Part shown: positions 42,890-51,190 of the stretch, one piece after another | How positions within the stretch are numbered: position 1 is the first letter of the stretch | Layout: every line of letters begins with the position of its first letter | NCBI RefSeq assembly: GCF_963676815.1 | Contig: NZ_OY781365.1 | Coordinates: 4,374,501-4,438,500, forward strand | Length of the DNA: 64,000 nt | Origin: an uncultured Draconibacterium sp. | Lineage (GTDB): Bacteria > Bacteroidota > Bacteroidia > Bacteroidales > Prolixibacteraceae | Reading direction: 5' to 3' | Translations under genes and position numbers: made by a program | The notes under the pieces: generated by a model | The model's input: only the letters and a program-made list of their open reading frames with translations | Databases searched by the model: none | What the model was told of the DNA's origin: nothing

Positions 42890-42958
42890 TGCATGGTGCC
42901 AAGAGCATAGTGCATAGCGTTTGTTCTTCGCTGTGCTCTTTGCGCTTCGCGCTTTGCT
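42890..42958. repeat. low-complexity intergenic repeat between leuC and leuD
   Basis: The 84-bp gap reads, on the minus strand, as a series of GC(A)AAG and GCACAGCG/GCATAG phrases (AGCGCGAAGCGCAAAGAGCA). This is a type of degenerate intergenic repeat seen in other Bacteroidota genomes (from memory). It has no clear terminator form and probably does not interrupt the operon. Confidence 0.3.
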
Positions 42959-42961
42959 GTT

Positions 42962-44362
42962 CTACATCATTTCTCTCGGATCGCTAATTACTCCATTTAC
43001 CGCTGCTGCTGCTGCAGTTAGCGGGCTGGCAAGCAATGTGCGTGCACCCGGTCCCTGGCGGCCTTCAAAGTTCCTGTTCGACGTTGAAACAGAATATTTA
43101 CCCATTGGAATTTTATCGTCGTTCATTGCCAAACATGCCGAACATCCCGGTTGACGCAACTCAAAACCTGCTTCTTCCAAAATCGGCACAAGTCCTTCTG
43201 CTTCAATTTGGTTTTGTACCTGTTTTGATCCGGGCACCAACCATGCGGTAACGTTGTCGGCTTTTTTCTTGCCTTTTACAAAAGCTGCAAATTCGCGGAA
43301 GTCCTCGATACGACCGTTGGTACAACTGCCAAGGAAAACAAAATCAACCGGCTTGCCTTTCATGGCATCACCTTCGTTGTATCCCATGTATTGCAACGAT
43401 TTTTGGTACGTTGTTTTATCCGTTCCCGACAAACCTTCAGAAGTTGGAATTGTCTGCGAAACACCGATTCCCATTCCCGGGTTTGTTCCGTATGTTATCA
43501 TCGGCTCAATATCAGCAGCATCAAAAGTATATTCCGTATCGAAAACGGCATCTTCGTCTGATTTTAACTCAGCCCATTTTTCCATGGCTTTGTCCCAATC
43601 TTCACCTTTTGGTGCAAACTGACGACCTTTTACGTAGTTGAAAGTTGTTTCATCCGGAGCGATCATACCACCACGTGCACCACTTTCAATACTCAGGTTA
43701 CAAAGTGTCATACGACCTTCCATCGACAGACTGGTAATTGCCGATCCTGCATATTCGATAAAGTGACCGGTACCACCACTGGTAGAAATTTTAGATATGA
43801 TGTACAATGCGATATCTTTTGCAGTTACCCCTTTATCCAGAGTTCCGTTAACGGTGATGCGCATTTTCTTTGGTTTAGGCTGCATAATACACTGGCTGGC
43901 CAAAACCATTTCCACCTCGCTGGTTCCAATACCAAAAGCAATGGCTCCAAAAGCTCCGTGGGTAGAAGTGTGGCTGTCGCCACAAACGATGGTCATTCCC
44001 GGCTGGGTTAATCCCATTTCAGGACCAATAATGTGCACCACGCCGTGTCCTTCAGTTCCTAAACCGTGATAAACGATTCCGTTCTCATCACAGTTCTTTT
44101 TTAACATGTCAACCTGGTTGCGCGAAAGCTCGTCTTTAATAGACATGTGCTGGTTGATAGTAGGAACGTTATGGTCGGGAGTTGCTGTGGTTTGATCCGG
44201 ACGATATACTTTCAATCCGCGGTTTTTCAATCCCAAAAAGGCAACCGGACTCGTTACTTCGTGAATAAAGTGACGGTCGATATACAATACATTTGGGCCA
44301 CCTTCGACCTGTTTCACCACGTGTGCATCCCAAATCTTATCAAATAATGTTTTTGCTGTCAT
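42962..44362 (-). CDS. leuC: 3-isopropylmalate dehydratase large subunit
   Basis: 466-residue aconitase-family subunit with a [4Fe-4S] cluster. Cluster cysteines are in VFLGSCTNGRIEDF and in QPGCSACLAMNDD; the catalytic region includes CGDSHTSTHGAFGAIAFGIGTSEVEMVLA. The C-terminal SNRNFEGRQGPGARTLLASPLTAAAAAVNG is complete. Second gene of the operon, 62 bp after leuA. Confidence 0.96.
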   Translation of the reverse strand: MTAKTLFDKIWDAHVVKQVEGGPNVLYIDRHFIHEVTSPVAFLGLKNRGLKVYRPDQTTATPDHNVPTINQHMSIKDELSRNQVDMLKKNCDENGIVYHGLGTEGHGVVHIIGPEMGLTQPGMTIVCGDSHTSTHGAFGAIAFGIGTSEVEMVLASQCIMQPKPKKMRITVNGTLDKGVTAKDIALYIISKISTSGGTGHFIEYAGSAITSLSMEGRMTLCNLSIESGARGGMIAPDETTFNYVKGRQFAPKGEDWDKAMEKWAELKSDEDAVFDTEYTFDAADIEPMITYGTNPGMGIGVSQTIPTSEGLSGTDKTTYQKSLQYMGYNEGDAMKGKPVDFVFLGSCTNGRIEDFREFAAFVKGKKKADNVTAWLVPGSKQVQNQIEAEGLVPILEEAGFELRQPGCSACLAMNDDKIPMGKYSVSTSNRNFEGRQGPGARTLLASPLTAAAAAVNGVISDPREMM

Positions 44363-44424
44363 GATTTCTTAACCTTCTTTTTCAGAAGTTCTTTTATCTA
44401 TTGTCTTACTATTCTTTCTCCAAA

Positions 44425-45930
44425 TTATACCGCAGCCGGCAATTTATTAATGGCATCCAAAAAGGCCTCAACCGAAGCAGTAATAATGTCGGTATGTGCA
44501 CCAAATCCGTGGTATATCGAGTCTTGATATTCCACCTGCATGTGAACTTTACCAATATCATCGCTTCCGCGGGTAATCGCCTGAACAAGGAATTCTTCGA
44601 TAACAACCTGGCGGTGAATGATCTTTTTAACGGCTTTAATCGCTGCGTCAACAGGACCGTTTCCATCTGAAGTGGCATCGAATTTCTCACCCGAAATATT
44701 CAAAATAACGGTAGCCATTGGTTTTAAGCTCTTGCCGGTAACCACTTGCAGGTATTCCAGTTTAATGCGGTGCTCTTTGCGTGTTGCATCGCCAACCAAC
44801 AATGCGATATCGTCGTCGCGGATGTCTTTTTTCTTGTCGGCCAATTTTAAGAATTCTTCGTAAACTTCGTCCAGTTTTTCTTTATCCAACTCGAAGCCCA
44901 ACAACTCCAAACGGTGTTTCAATGCGGCGCGACCACTGCGGGCGGTCAATAAAATTGCCGATTCGTTGATACCCACTTCTACAGGATCCATGATCTCGTA
45001 GTTCTCGCGGTTTTTCAACACGCCATCCTGGTGAATACCCGACGAATGTGCGAAAGCATTACGTCCAACAACTGCTTTGTTCGGCTGAACAGGCATATTC
45101 ATTAATGTTGAAACCAAACGGCTTGTTCCGAAGATTTTCTTGGTATTTACGCCGGTTTCAATTCCCAGTGCTTTGTAGTGCGTTTTCAATGTCATTACCA
45201 CTTCTTCAAGTGACGTGTTACCGGCGCGTTCGCCAATTCCGTTAATGGTAACCTCAGCCTGACGCGCACCGTTCAGAATTCCTGAAACCGTGTTGGCAGT
45301 TGCCATTCCCAAATCGTTATGACAGTGCGTTGAGATAATCGCTTTATGAATGTTTGGCACGTTGTCCATCAGGTATTTGATTTTTGCACCAAATTCGTGT
45401 GGCAAAGTGTAACCGGTAGTATCCGGAATATTTACAACCGTTGCACCGGCTTTAATCACTGCCTCTATAACGCGAGCCAGGTACTCGTTTTCAGTACGGC
45501 CTGCATCTTCAGCATAAAACTCTACATCTTCAACGTATTTTTTTGCGTATTTCACCGCCTCAACACCACGCTCGATAATCGCATCGGGATTTGAGTTGAG
45601 TTTGTGATAAATATGAAAGTCAGATGTTCCGATTCCGGTGTGAATACGACCTTTTTTGGCGTACTTGAGTGATTCGGCTGCAACATCAATATCTTTTTGT
45701 ACTGCGCGGGTTAAGGCTGTAATTGTTGGCCATGTAACCGCTTTCGAAATCTCTACTACCGATTCAAAATCGCCTGGGCTCGAAATAGGGAATCCTGCTT
45801 CAATTACATCAACTCCCAATTCTTGCAATGCTTTGGCAACTTCAATCTTTTCTACCGTGTTCAACTGACAACCGGGGACTTGTTCACCGTCTCTCAAAGT
45901 TGTGTCGAAAATGTAAAGTCTGTCGCTCAT
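44425..45930 (-). CDS. leuA: 2-isopropylmalate synthase
   Basis: Condenses acetyl-CoA with 2-oxoisovalerate, the committed step of leucine synthesis. 501 residues: barrel start LYIFDTTLRDGEQVPGCQL, ISTHCHNDLGMATANTVSG (metal His), NGIGERAGNTSLEEVVM, AHSSGIHQDGVLK, and the C-terminal Leu-binding regulatory domain (residues ~385-500). First structural gene of the operon, preceded by a leader peptide and terminator that form an attenuator. Confidence 0.96.
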   Translation of the reverse strand: MSDRLYIFDTTLRDGEQVPGCQLNTVEKIEVAKALQELGVDVIEAGFPISSPGDFESVVEISKAVTWPTITALTRAVQKDIDVAAESLKYAKKGRIHTGIGTSDFHIYHKLNSNPDAIIERGVEAVKYAKKYVEDVEFYAEDAGRTENEYLARVIEAVIKAGATVVNIPDTTGYTLPHEFGAKIKYLMDNVPNIHKAIISTHCHNDLGMATANTVSGILNGARQAEVTINGIGERAGNTSLEEVVMTLKTHYKALGIETGVNTKKIFGTSRLVSTLMNMPVQPNKAVVGRNAFAHSSGIHQDGVLKNRENYEIMDPVEVGINESAILLTARSGRAALKHRLELLGFELDKEKLDEVYEEFLKLADKKKDIRDDDIALLVGDATRKEHRIKLEYLQVVTGKSLKPMATVILNISGEKFDATSDGNGPVDAAIKAVKKIIHRQVVIEEFLVQAITRGSDDIGKVHMQVEYQDSIYHGFGAHTDIITASVEAFLDAINKLPAAV

Positions 45931-46030
45931 GATCTATTGTTTTTCAATTCTTATTTTGCTGTCTTATTAATTTCTCTTCAATCATATTTTCGCTGCCAAA
46001 AGTCTGTTTTTGGCTTCGGCTTTGTTGTAC

Positions 46031-46062
46031 TAAAAAAGCCATCCTCAATTTGAGAATGGCTT
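46031..46062 (-). terminator. attenuator terminator of the leu operon
   Basis: On the minus strand the stem AGCCATTCTCAA/TTGAGGATGGCT (46036-46062, one mismatch) is followed by six T (complement of 46031-46036). It lies between the leader peptide and leuA. Its 5' arm CCATTCTC (minus strand, 46052-46059) can alternatively pair with GAGAATGG (46091-46098) at the end of the leader ORF, giving the antiterminator. Confidence 0.85.
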
Positions 46063-46096
46063 CTTTATTCCAATATCGTTAATCAACACACCATTC

Positions 46097-46168
46097 TCAT
46101 TTCTTTCTTGTTAGAAGAAGAATACCAATAATGAGGTTAAGAATAGAAATGTTGATATTTTTTGTCAT
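46097..46168 (-). CDS. leu operon leader peptide (23 residues)
   Basis: Short ORF beginning MTKNINISILNL and ending LLLTRKK. Of 23 residues, 11 are Ile or Leu, in consecutive runs (NLIIGILLL). The stop codon TGA overlaps the antiterminator strand GAGAATGG by two bases. A ribosome finishing the peptide would cover that strand and let the terminator form; one stalled at the Leu/Ile codons would leave it free. This is the classical attenuation layout, too short for routine gene callers. Confidence 0.82.
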   Translation of the reverse strand: MTKNINISILNLIIGILLLTRKK

Positions 46169-46185
46169 TTGCTTATGATTTCCTG

Positions 46186-46193
46186 CAAATATG
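46186..46193 (-). promoter_or_regulatory. candidate leu operon promoter, -7 element
   Basis: Minus-strand CATATTTG is a 7/8 match to TAnnTTTG, 17 bp before the leader-peptide ATG. No clear TTG lies at -33, so the call is tentative, but transcription must begin upstream of 46168 for the attenuator to work. Confidence 0.45.
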
Positions 46194-46403
46194 AAAATAT
46201 TATTTTAAAATGAAAATGAAATGGGGGTTTTTTATTAAAAAAAGAAGAATAATACCGAAATGTCTGTTTTGCGTTAACATTGAAGTAACTTTGTTTGAGG
46301 TTAAAAAAAGAAAGTTAAGAATCAAAAGTTGAGAAGAGTAAGGTTAGACAAAGTTCTGACTTAATCGCCAGTATATACAATATTATATCCGAAACCTATT
46401 TGC

Positions 46404-47987
46404 CTACTGTTCCGAGACCACATCTTCGTTAGTAGTAGCTTCTTTCTTCTCGGGTTGCCAGAAAATGTCATTTTTAGAGAGTGGACGAAGTTTTATTTTC
46501 CATTCGAAACCGGGGAGTGTCTTTTCACTTTCTTCCAGTTTAAGAATTGGTTTTAGCTGTCCTTCGGGTTGTTTCTGGAACGCAATAGTATGTATTTTTC
46601 CCTCCTTAAAACGTATTGAAATATTACTGCTTTCAGCTCTGTTCAAGCCAATAACGGCTTCTTCATCGCGGGCGTAATACAGGGTTTGTCCGTTTCCATC
46701 CACATCAATGTGGTTGAGTTTGCCATTAATGATATAGCCCAGCATATCTTTTCCTTTAATCTGGTCGAAACGGCCTGAGTCTTGTTTCGAAATAATGAAA
46801 CTATTTTTTGTGAGGTGCATTTCGTTTGGAGCGTTAGAATGCTGCACCATTTCTATATAGTCGGCACTAAGTTGATGTTGTTCGCTCCAGATTACCGGAT
46901 TACGGTGTAATTGTACCAACGAGTCTTTGGTAAAATACATCAGCGAGTCGCACACGCCCTGTACATCGTTTCTGAAAAAGCGCACTCCATAATAGGCCAT
47001 TACCAGGTTTTCGCCATCAATGGTGTCGGGAATACTTTTTAAAGTATCGGCATGCAAAAAGAGGCTGTCGGTTTCGTTATAGGAAATAAATACAGCTGAA
47101 TCGGTGGCAATAGCCGTTTCTTTTTCATCGTTGTAAACTACCTTATTCCCTTGGATTATGGTTCGGTTTTCGTAGTCTTCAATATGCACGTTTCCTTCAG
47201 CATAACCATCTCCATCCTCTTTGTTGTAGCTTATTTGTTTTGCTTTTATCGATTGGGTGTCGTTATACACCATTGGATGCAGGTTTAAATCCGCTTCGCC
47301 ACTTTGAGTATTATACCAACCATCTTCAGCGTAAAGTGTATTTACCGAGTCGCGGATAGTAGTTGGCCCCTTAAAATTGATAACTTCAGTTTTTGTATTG
47401 TAACGTAAATCTTCGCTATCGATGGTGTACTTGTCGGAGTATCCAACCACGCTGTCGGTAAAATGCGCCTCATTGTTGTCGAGGTAATACTTTCCAACTT
47501 TACTGGTAAGGGTGTTGGTGCTGTCAACAATCTTACCAAAACAATCGTAATAGCCAACATTTAGGTTCATGTCGTAATCCAGCGTGTCGGTGTATAGTGT
47601 TACATCGGTATTTACCAGTTTCACATCGTTAATGGCCTGTGCAAAACTGCGGTCGCCATCGTAAAAAACTTTTCGTGCATAAAGGTGCAGCGTGTCGCCC
47701 TGGTTAATGTGTACGTTGCCAAAAGCATCTACCCGGTTGGTCCCTTCGTAGGTGTATGCACTGTCGCAGTACATTAATATATCTTCATGACGGATGATAA
47801 CGTCGTTTATCAGGCGCTGGACATTGGCCAGATTTTCTGATTGAACCAGGTCTCCTGCCTGCAAAATTTCCACACGTTTCTTTTCCTGTGCAAACCCTTT
47901 TGCTGAAACAAACAAAAGAAGCAGAAAGAAAATTGTAGGAGTAAATTTGCGCCAAGTGGCGCTGCTATAAAAACGGTAAAAAGACAT
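46404..47987 (-). CDS. OstA-like (LptA/LptD N-terminal type) periplasmic protein
   Basis: 527 residues with a signal peptide (IFFLLLLFVSAKGFAQ) and successive OstA beta-jelly-roll segments (FGNVHINQGDTLHLYARKVFYDG; VNFKGPTTIRDS-like; AEGNVHIEDYENRTIIQGNKVVYNDEKETAIATDSA). It is expected to carry lipopolysaccharide across the periplasm. The ATG overlaps the moxR stop codon by one base. It is last in the outer-membrane biogenesis run. Confidence 0.85.
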   Translation of the reverse strand: MSFYRFYSSATWRKFTPTIFFLLLLFVSAKGFAQEKKRVEILQAGDLVQSENLANVQRLINDVIIRHEDILMYCDSAYTYEGTNRVDAFGNVHINQGDTLHLYARKVFYDGDRSFAQAINDVKLVNTDVTLYTDTLDYDMNLNVGYYDCFGKIVDSTNTLTSKVGKYYLDNNEAHFTDSVVGYSDKYTIDSEDLRYNTKTEVINFKGPTTIRDSVNTLYAEDGWYNTQSGEADLNLHPMVYNDTQSIKAKQISYNKEDGDGYAEGNVHIEDYENRTIIQGNKVVYNDEKETAIATDSAVFISYNETDSLFLHADTLKSIPDTIDGENLVMAYYGVRFFRNDVQGVCDSLMYFTKDSLVQLHRNPVIWSEQHQLSADYIEMVQHSNAPNEMHLTKNSFIISKQDSGRFDQIKGKDMLGYIINGKLNHIDVDGNGQTLYYARDEEAVIGLNRAESSNISIRFKEGKIHTIAFQKQPEGQLKPILKLEESEKTLPGFEWKIKLRPLSKNDIFWQPEKKEATTNEDVVSEQ

Positions 47988-48955
47988 TAAAGCAATTTGT
48001 CGATGATTTCGTCGATTGAAATATTTTCAGCTTCGGCTTTGTAGTTTTTAATAATTCGGTGCCTCAGAATGGATGGAGCAACGGCTTTTACATCCTCAAT
48101 GTCGGGCGAATATTTTCCACGCAAAGCAGCATGTGTTTTCGCTCCCAGCACCAGGTACTGCGATGCACGAGGGCCGGCACCCCATTTCAGGTACTGGTTA
48201 CTTATCTCTGCTGCATTTTCACTTTCAGGGCGGGTTTTTGCCGCCAATGTAACTGCATAACGCAACACATTGTCGTTTACCGGAATTTTACGAATCAGAT
48301 CCTGGTAGTACAGAATTTCTTTTCCGGAAATAACAGGTTTTAACTCGGTGTTTTGTATGGTAGTTGTATTTTTTACAATGGTAATTTCGTCTTCCAGTTT
48401 TGGGTAGTCGAGCCACACCGAAAACATAAAACGGTCGAGCTGCGCTTCGGGCAGGGGATAGGTTCCTTCCTGCTCGATTGGGTTTTGCGTTGCCAGAACA
48501 AAAAATGGTTTATCGAGTTCGAAATGCTGCCCGGCAGCAGTTACCGATTGTTCCTGCATGGCTTCCAACAGGGCCGATTGCGTTTTTGGCGGCGTACGGT
48601 TAATCTCGTCGGCCAGAATAATGTTGGCAAACAATGGCCCGCGAATGAATTTAAAATTACGTTCGTTGTCAAGAATTTCGGTACCGATAATGTCTGATGG
48701 CATCAAATCGGGCGTAAACTGTATACGATTGTAGTTTAGCCCCAGTATTTTTGCAATTGTGGTAACCAGCAAAGTTTTTGCCAAACCGGGTACACCGATC
48801 AGCAAAACATGGCCACGGCTAAAAAGCGAGATCAGTACTTGCTCTATAATTTCATCCTGTCCATAAATTACAGTTGTAATTTCTTTCTTCAGGTCATTAA
48901 ATTTGGCCTGAAGTGCATCCAAGGCTTCAACGTCGTTTTTAAAATTCATACACAA
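47987..48955 (-). CDS. MoxR-family AAA+ ATPase
   Basis: 322 residues: Walker A GVPGLAKT, Walker B IILADEINRTPPKTQSALLEAMQE, sensor 1 FVLATQNPIEQEGTYPLPEAQLDRFMF and lid GAGPRASQYL. MoxR ATPases act as chaperones for metalloprotein or envelope complexes, usually with VWA proteins; none is adjacent here. The third codon is also Met (48949) and may be the true start. It lies 11 bp after the SurA-like gene. Confidence 0.92.
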   Translation of the reverse strand: MCMNFKNDVEALDALQAKFNDLKKEITTVIYGQDEIIEQVLISLFSRGHVLLIGVPGLAKTLLVTTIAKILGLNYNRIQFTPDLMPSDIIGTEILDNERNFKFIRGPLFANIILADEINRTPPKTQSALLEAMQEQSVTAAGQHFELDKPFFVLATQNPIEQEGTYPLPEAQLDRFMFSVWLDYPKLEDEITIVKNTTTIQNTELKPVISGKEILYYQDLIRKIPVNDNVLRYAVTLAAKTRPESENAAEISNQYLKWGAGPRASQYLVLGAKTHAALRGKYSPDIEDVKAVAPSILRHRIIKNYKAEAENISIDEIIDKLL

Positions 48956-48966
48956 AAATTCGTGGG

Positions 48967-50310
48967 TTATTTTATCCAGTTATCGAAATTAAAGTTACAA
49001 TTGGCGTAAGTTCGGTCGATACGAATGTATGTTTGCGACTGGCGTTCTGCAATCCATTCTTCCAAAACCTGCTCTTTCTTTTTTGCCAGGTACATTTCGG
49101 AAAGTGTTTGGTAATCGTCTTGCAGGTTGGCCTTGTGGGCATCTGTTTTTTTAACCAGTTTAATAATTTTATATACTTCCTGCTGGTTTTCCATATCAAT
49201 GGTTTCAAACGGATCTGAAATCTCGTTTAAATTCATTTTAGTTACGATTTTACTTACGTCAGCATCAAGTTCTTCAACCGCAAATTTCGACGACATAGTA
49301 TTTTGATTAATGGCAATACCGCCGTTGTTACGTGTGTTTTTATCGTACGAGAACATTTGTGCTGCCTGGTCGAAAGCAATTTCGTCTTTGCGAATAAGGT
49401 TCGCAAGACTGTCCAGTCGGTTGTAGGCTTCTTCTTTTGCTTCAACCGAGATTTTGGGTTTCATTAAAATATGGCGGGTTTGAATTTTATTACCTTGTTT
49501 ATCTACCAGTTGAATAATGTGGTAGCCGAAAGCGCTTTTTACCACGTTTGATACTTTGTCGCCTTTTAGGTTAAAAGCAGCCGAGGCATAAGCAGGATCT
49601 AATTGTGCACGTCCTGAGTAGTTAATAAGCCCACCATCTTTTGCCGATGGTCCTTCGGAGTAAATAACGGCCATGGCTGCAAAGCTCGAACCATTCTCAA
49701 TACGTTTTTTAATTTCGCGTAATTTGGCTTTTACACGGTTTTCTTCCTCAAGGTCGACCTGCGGCTGAACTGTAATTTGCGCATATTCGTATTGAGTTGG
49801 GATTGTTGGAATTTCATCATTGCTAAGGTTGCGGTAGTTGTAACGTACTTCTGATGGTGTAACGGTTACATTTTCCACAATCTTCGAGCGCATTTGCTGG
49901 CTCAATAATTGTTCGCGAATGGCTTCCTGCATGTCGGCTTTAATACTGGCAATTGGCTTGTTGAAATAGGCTTCAACAGCACTTTCGGTACCAAAGTGTT
50001 GCAGGTACATTTGCAGCTGACCATCCATTTGCTGGTTTACCTGGCTGGGCGTAACCGAAATTAAGGTGTCCAGTTCAGCTTCGGCAACCAATAGTTTATT
50101 AATCAGAAAATCTTCCAGTATTTCGCACTTCATATCACCATCGGAGGTAATTCCCTGTGCCTGCTGGTTAATGTTCATGTTTTCAATGTCCGATTTCAAA
50201 ATAATGTTACCACCAACTACGGCTACAATTTGGTCGATAACTTTATCTTGTGCATTGGCTCCGGTAAGTACCGCTAGCATTAGCATCATTGTTACAAAAA
50301 TTCTAGTCAT
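48967..50310 (-). CDS. SurA-like periplasmic peptidyl-prolyl isomerase
   Basis: 447 residues from MTRIFVTMMLMLAVLTGANAQ, a signal peptide. The upstream ATG at 50340 would overlap the previous gene and spoil the signal. Domains: SurA N-terminal chaperone helices (VVGGNIILKSDIENM; CEILEDFLINKLL), one clear parvulin domain (GSSFAAMAVIYSEGPSAKDGGLINYSGRAQLDPAYASAAF) and a second degenerate one near residues 285-380. Likely role: folding of outer-membrane proteins. Confidence 0.88.
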   Translation of the reverse strand: MTRIFVTMMLMLAVLTGANAQDKVIDQIVAVVGGNIILKSDIENMNINQQAQGITSDGDMKCEILEDFLINKLLVAEAELDTLISVTPSQVNQQMDGQLQMYLQHFGTESAVEAYFNKPIASIKADMQEAIREQLLSQQMRSKIVENVTVTPSEVRYNYRNLSNDEIPTIPTQYEYAQITVQPQVDLEEENRVKAKLREIKKRIENGSSFAAMAVIYSEGPSAKDGGLINYSGRAQLDPAYASAAFNLKGDKVSNVVKSAFGYHIIQLVDKQGNKIQTRHILMKPKISVEAKEEAYNRLDSLANLIRKDEIAFDQAAQMFSYDKNTRNNGGIAINQNTMSSKFAVEELDADVSKIVTKMNLNEISDPFETIDMENQQEVYKIIKLVKKTDAHKANLQDDYQTLSEMYLAKKKEQVLEEWIAERQSQTYIRIDRTYANCNFNFDNWIK

Positions 50311-50320
50311 CTTATTTTCG

Positions 50321-51190
50321 CTAATTTGTTTTCGTGTCATATATTCTGAATTTCTTTTTTCTTACACCTTCTGTGTAAATGTTTTCTTCAATTTCTTTTA
50401 AGAACTTAATCTTGCGCTGATTCAATATCAGGTTCTTTATATTGTTCCGAACAAATTCAATCGGAGCTAAATCGTTTGTTAGCTTGTAATCATGAATGCT
50501 GACAATATAGTAATAATTTGAATCATTCATTTCATACAGCTTTTGTTGCGTCAGAAAGGTTTCGTCGTCTTCCACTTTATTCGGGAAGTTCTTTTCAAGC
50601 ATCTGAAAACTTATCCATTCATCAGCCGATATGTTTACTCTTTTGGCGTATTGTCCGCAATAGTCGCGCAATTCGTCAAGTCCTTCCGGTGATGTGTCGG
50701 CAACAAGCGATTTTACCAGGTCGGGGTCGGCCAAATCACCGGGTATCATTACAAACGTTGCTTTTACAATGCTGTAGTTAAGATTAAAGTTTGATGGATT
50801 ATTGTTGTAAAATTCCTCAATTTGCTGATTGGTAACAATCGTATCCATTCGTTGTTTTATCAGCTCGTTTTTGTATTTATAAATGATCAACGAATTGCGG
50901 TATTCTTCCAGCTCTTCTCGAAGATCTTTTTGGTCGATACTGAGGTTTTCATCGGCTTTCTGAATAAGTAACTCTTGCTTTATCCATTTATCGATGTAGT
51001 TATTACTCATCGAGATGCTGTCTTCCGCACTAATTCCTTTGGGAAGAATTTCATCTACTTTTGATCGGTAAAGCACTTTCTCTCCAACGCTGGCAAGTGG
51101 TTCGTCAGTATTCTCTGTCGAACATCCGGCAAAAATAATTGCCATTGCAACGATGAAGCTATATGTGATTTTCCCTTTATACACCCTCAA
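50321..51190 (-). CDS. parvulin-like lipoprotein (SurA/PrsA-type chaperone)
   Basis: 289 residues with a lipoprotein signal (ITYSFIVAMAIIFAGC). SurA-like N-terminal helices (LASVGEKVLYRSKVDEILP; IDKWIKQELLIQKADENL) and a C-terminal helix are present, but no complete parvulin catalytic domain can be seen, so it may be chaperone-only. It overlaps the 3' end of the preceding PPIase gene by 14 bp and is followed closely by the SurA-like gene. Confidence 0.75.
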   Translation of the reverse strand: MRVYKGKITYSFIVAMAIIFAGCSTENTDEPLASVGEKVLYRSKVDEILPKGISAEDSISMSNNYIDKWIKQELLIQKADENLSIDQKDLREELEEYRNSLIIYKYKNELIKQRMDTIVTNQQIEEFYNNNPSNFNLNYSIVKATFVMIPGDLADPDLVKSLVADTSPEGLDELRDYCGQYAKRVNISADEWISFQMLEKNFPNKVEDDETFLTQQKLYEMNDSNYYYIVSIHDYKLTNDLAPIEFVRNNIKNLILNQRKIKFLKEIEENIYTEGVRKKKFRIYDTKTN

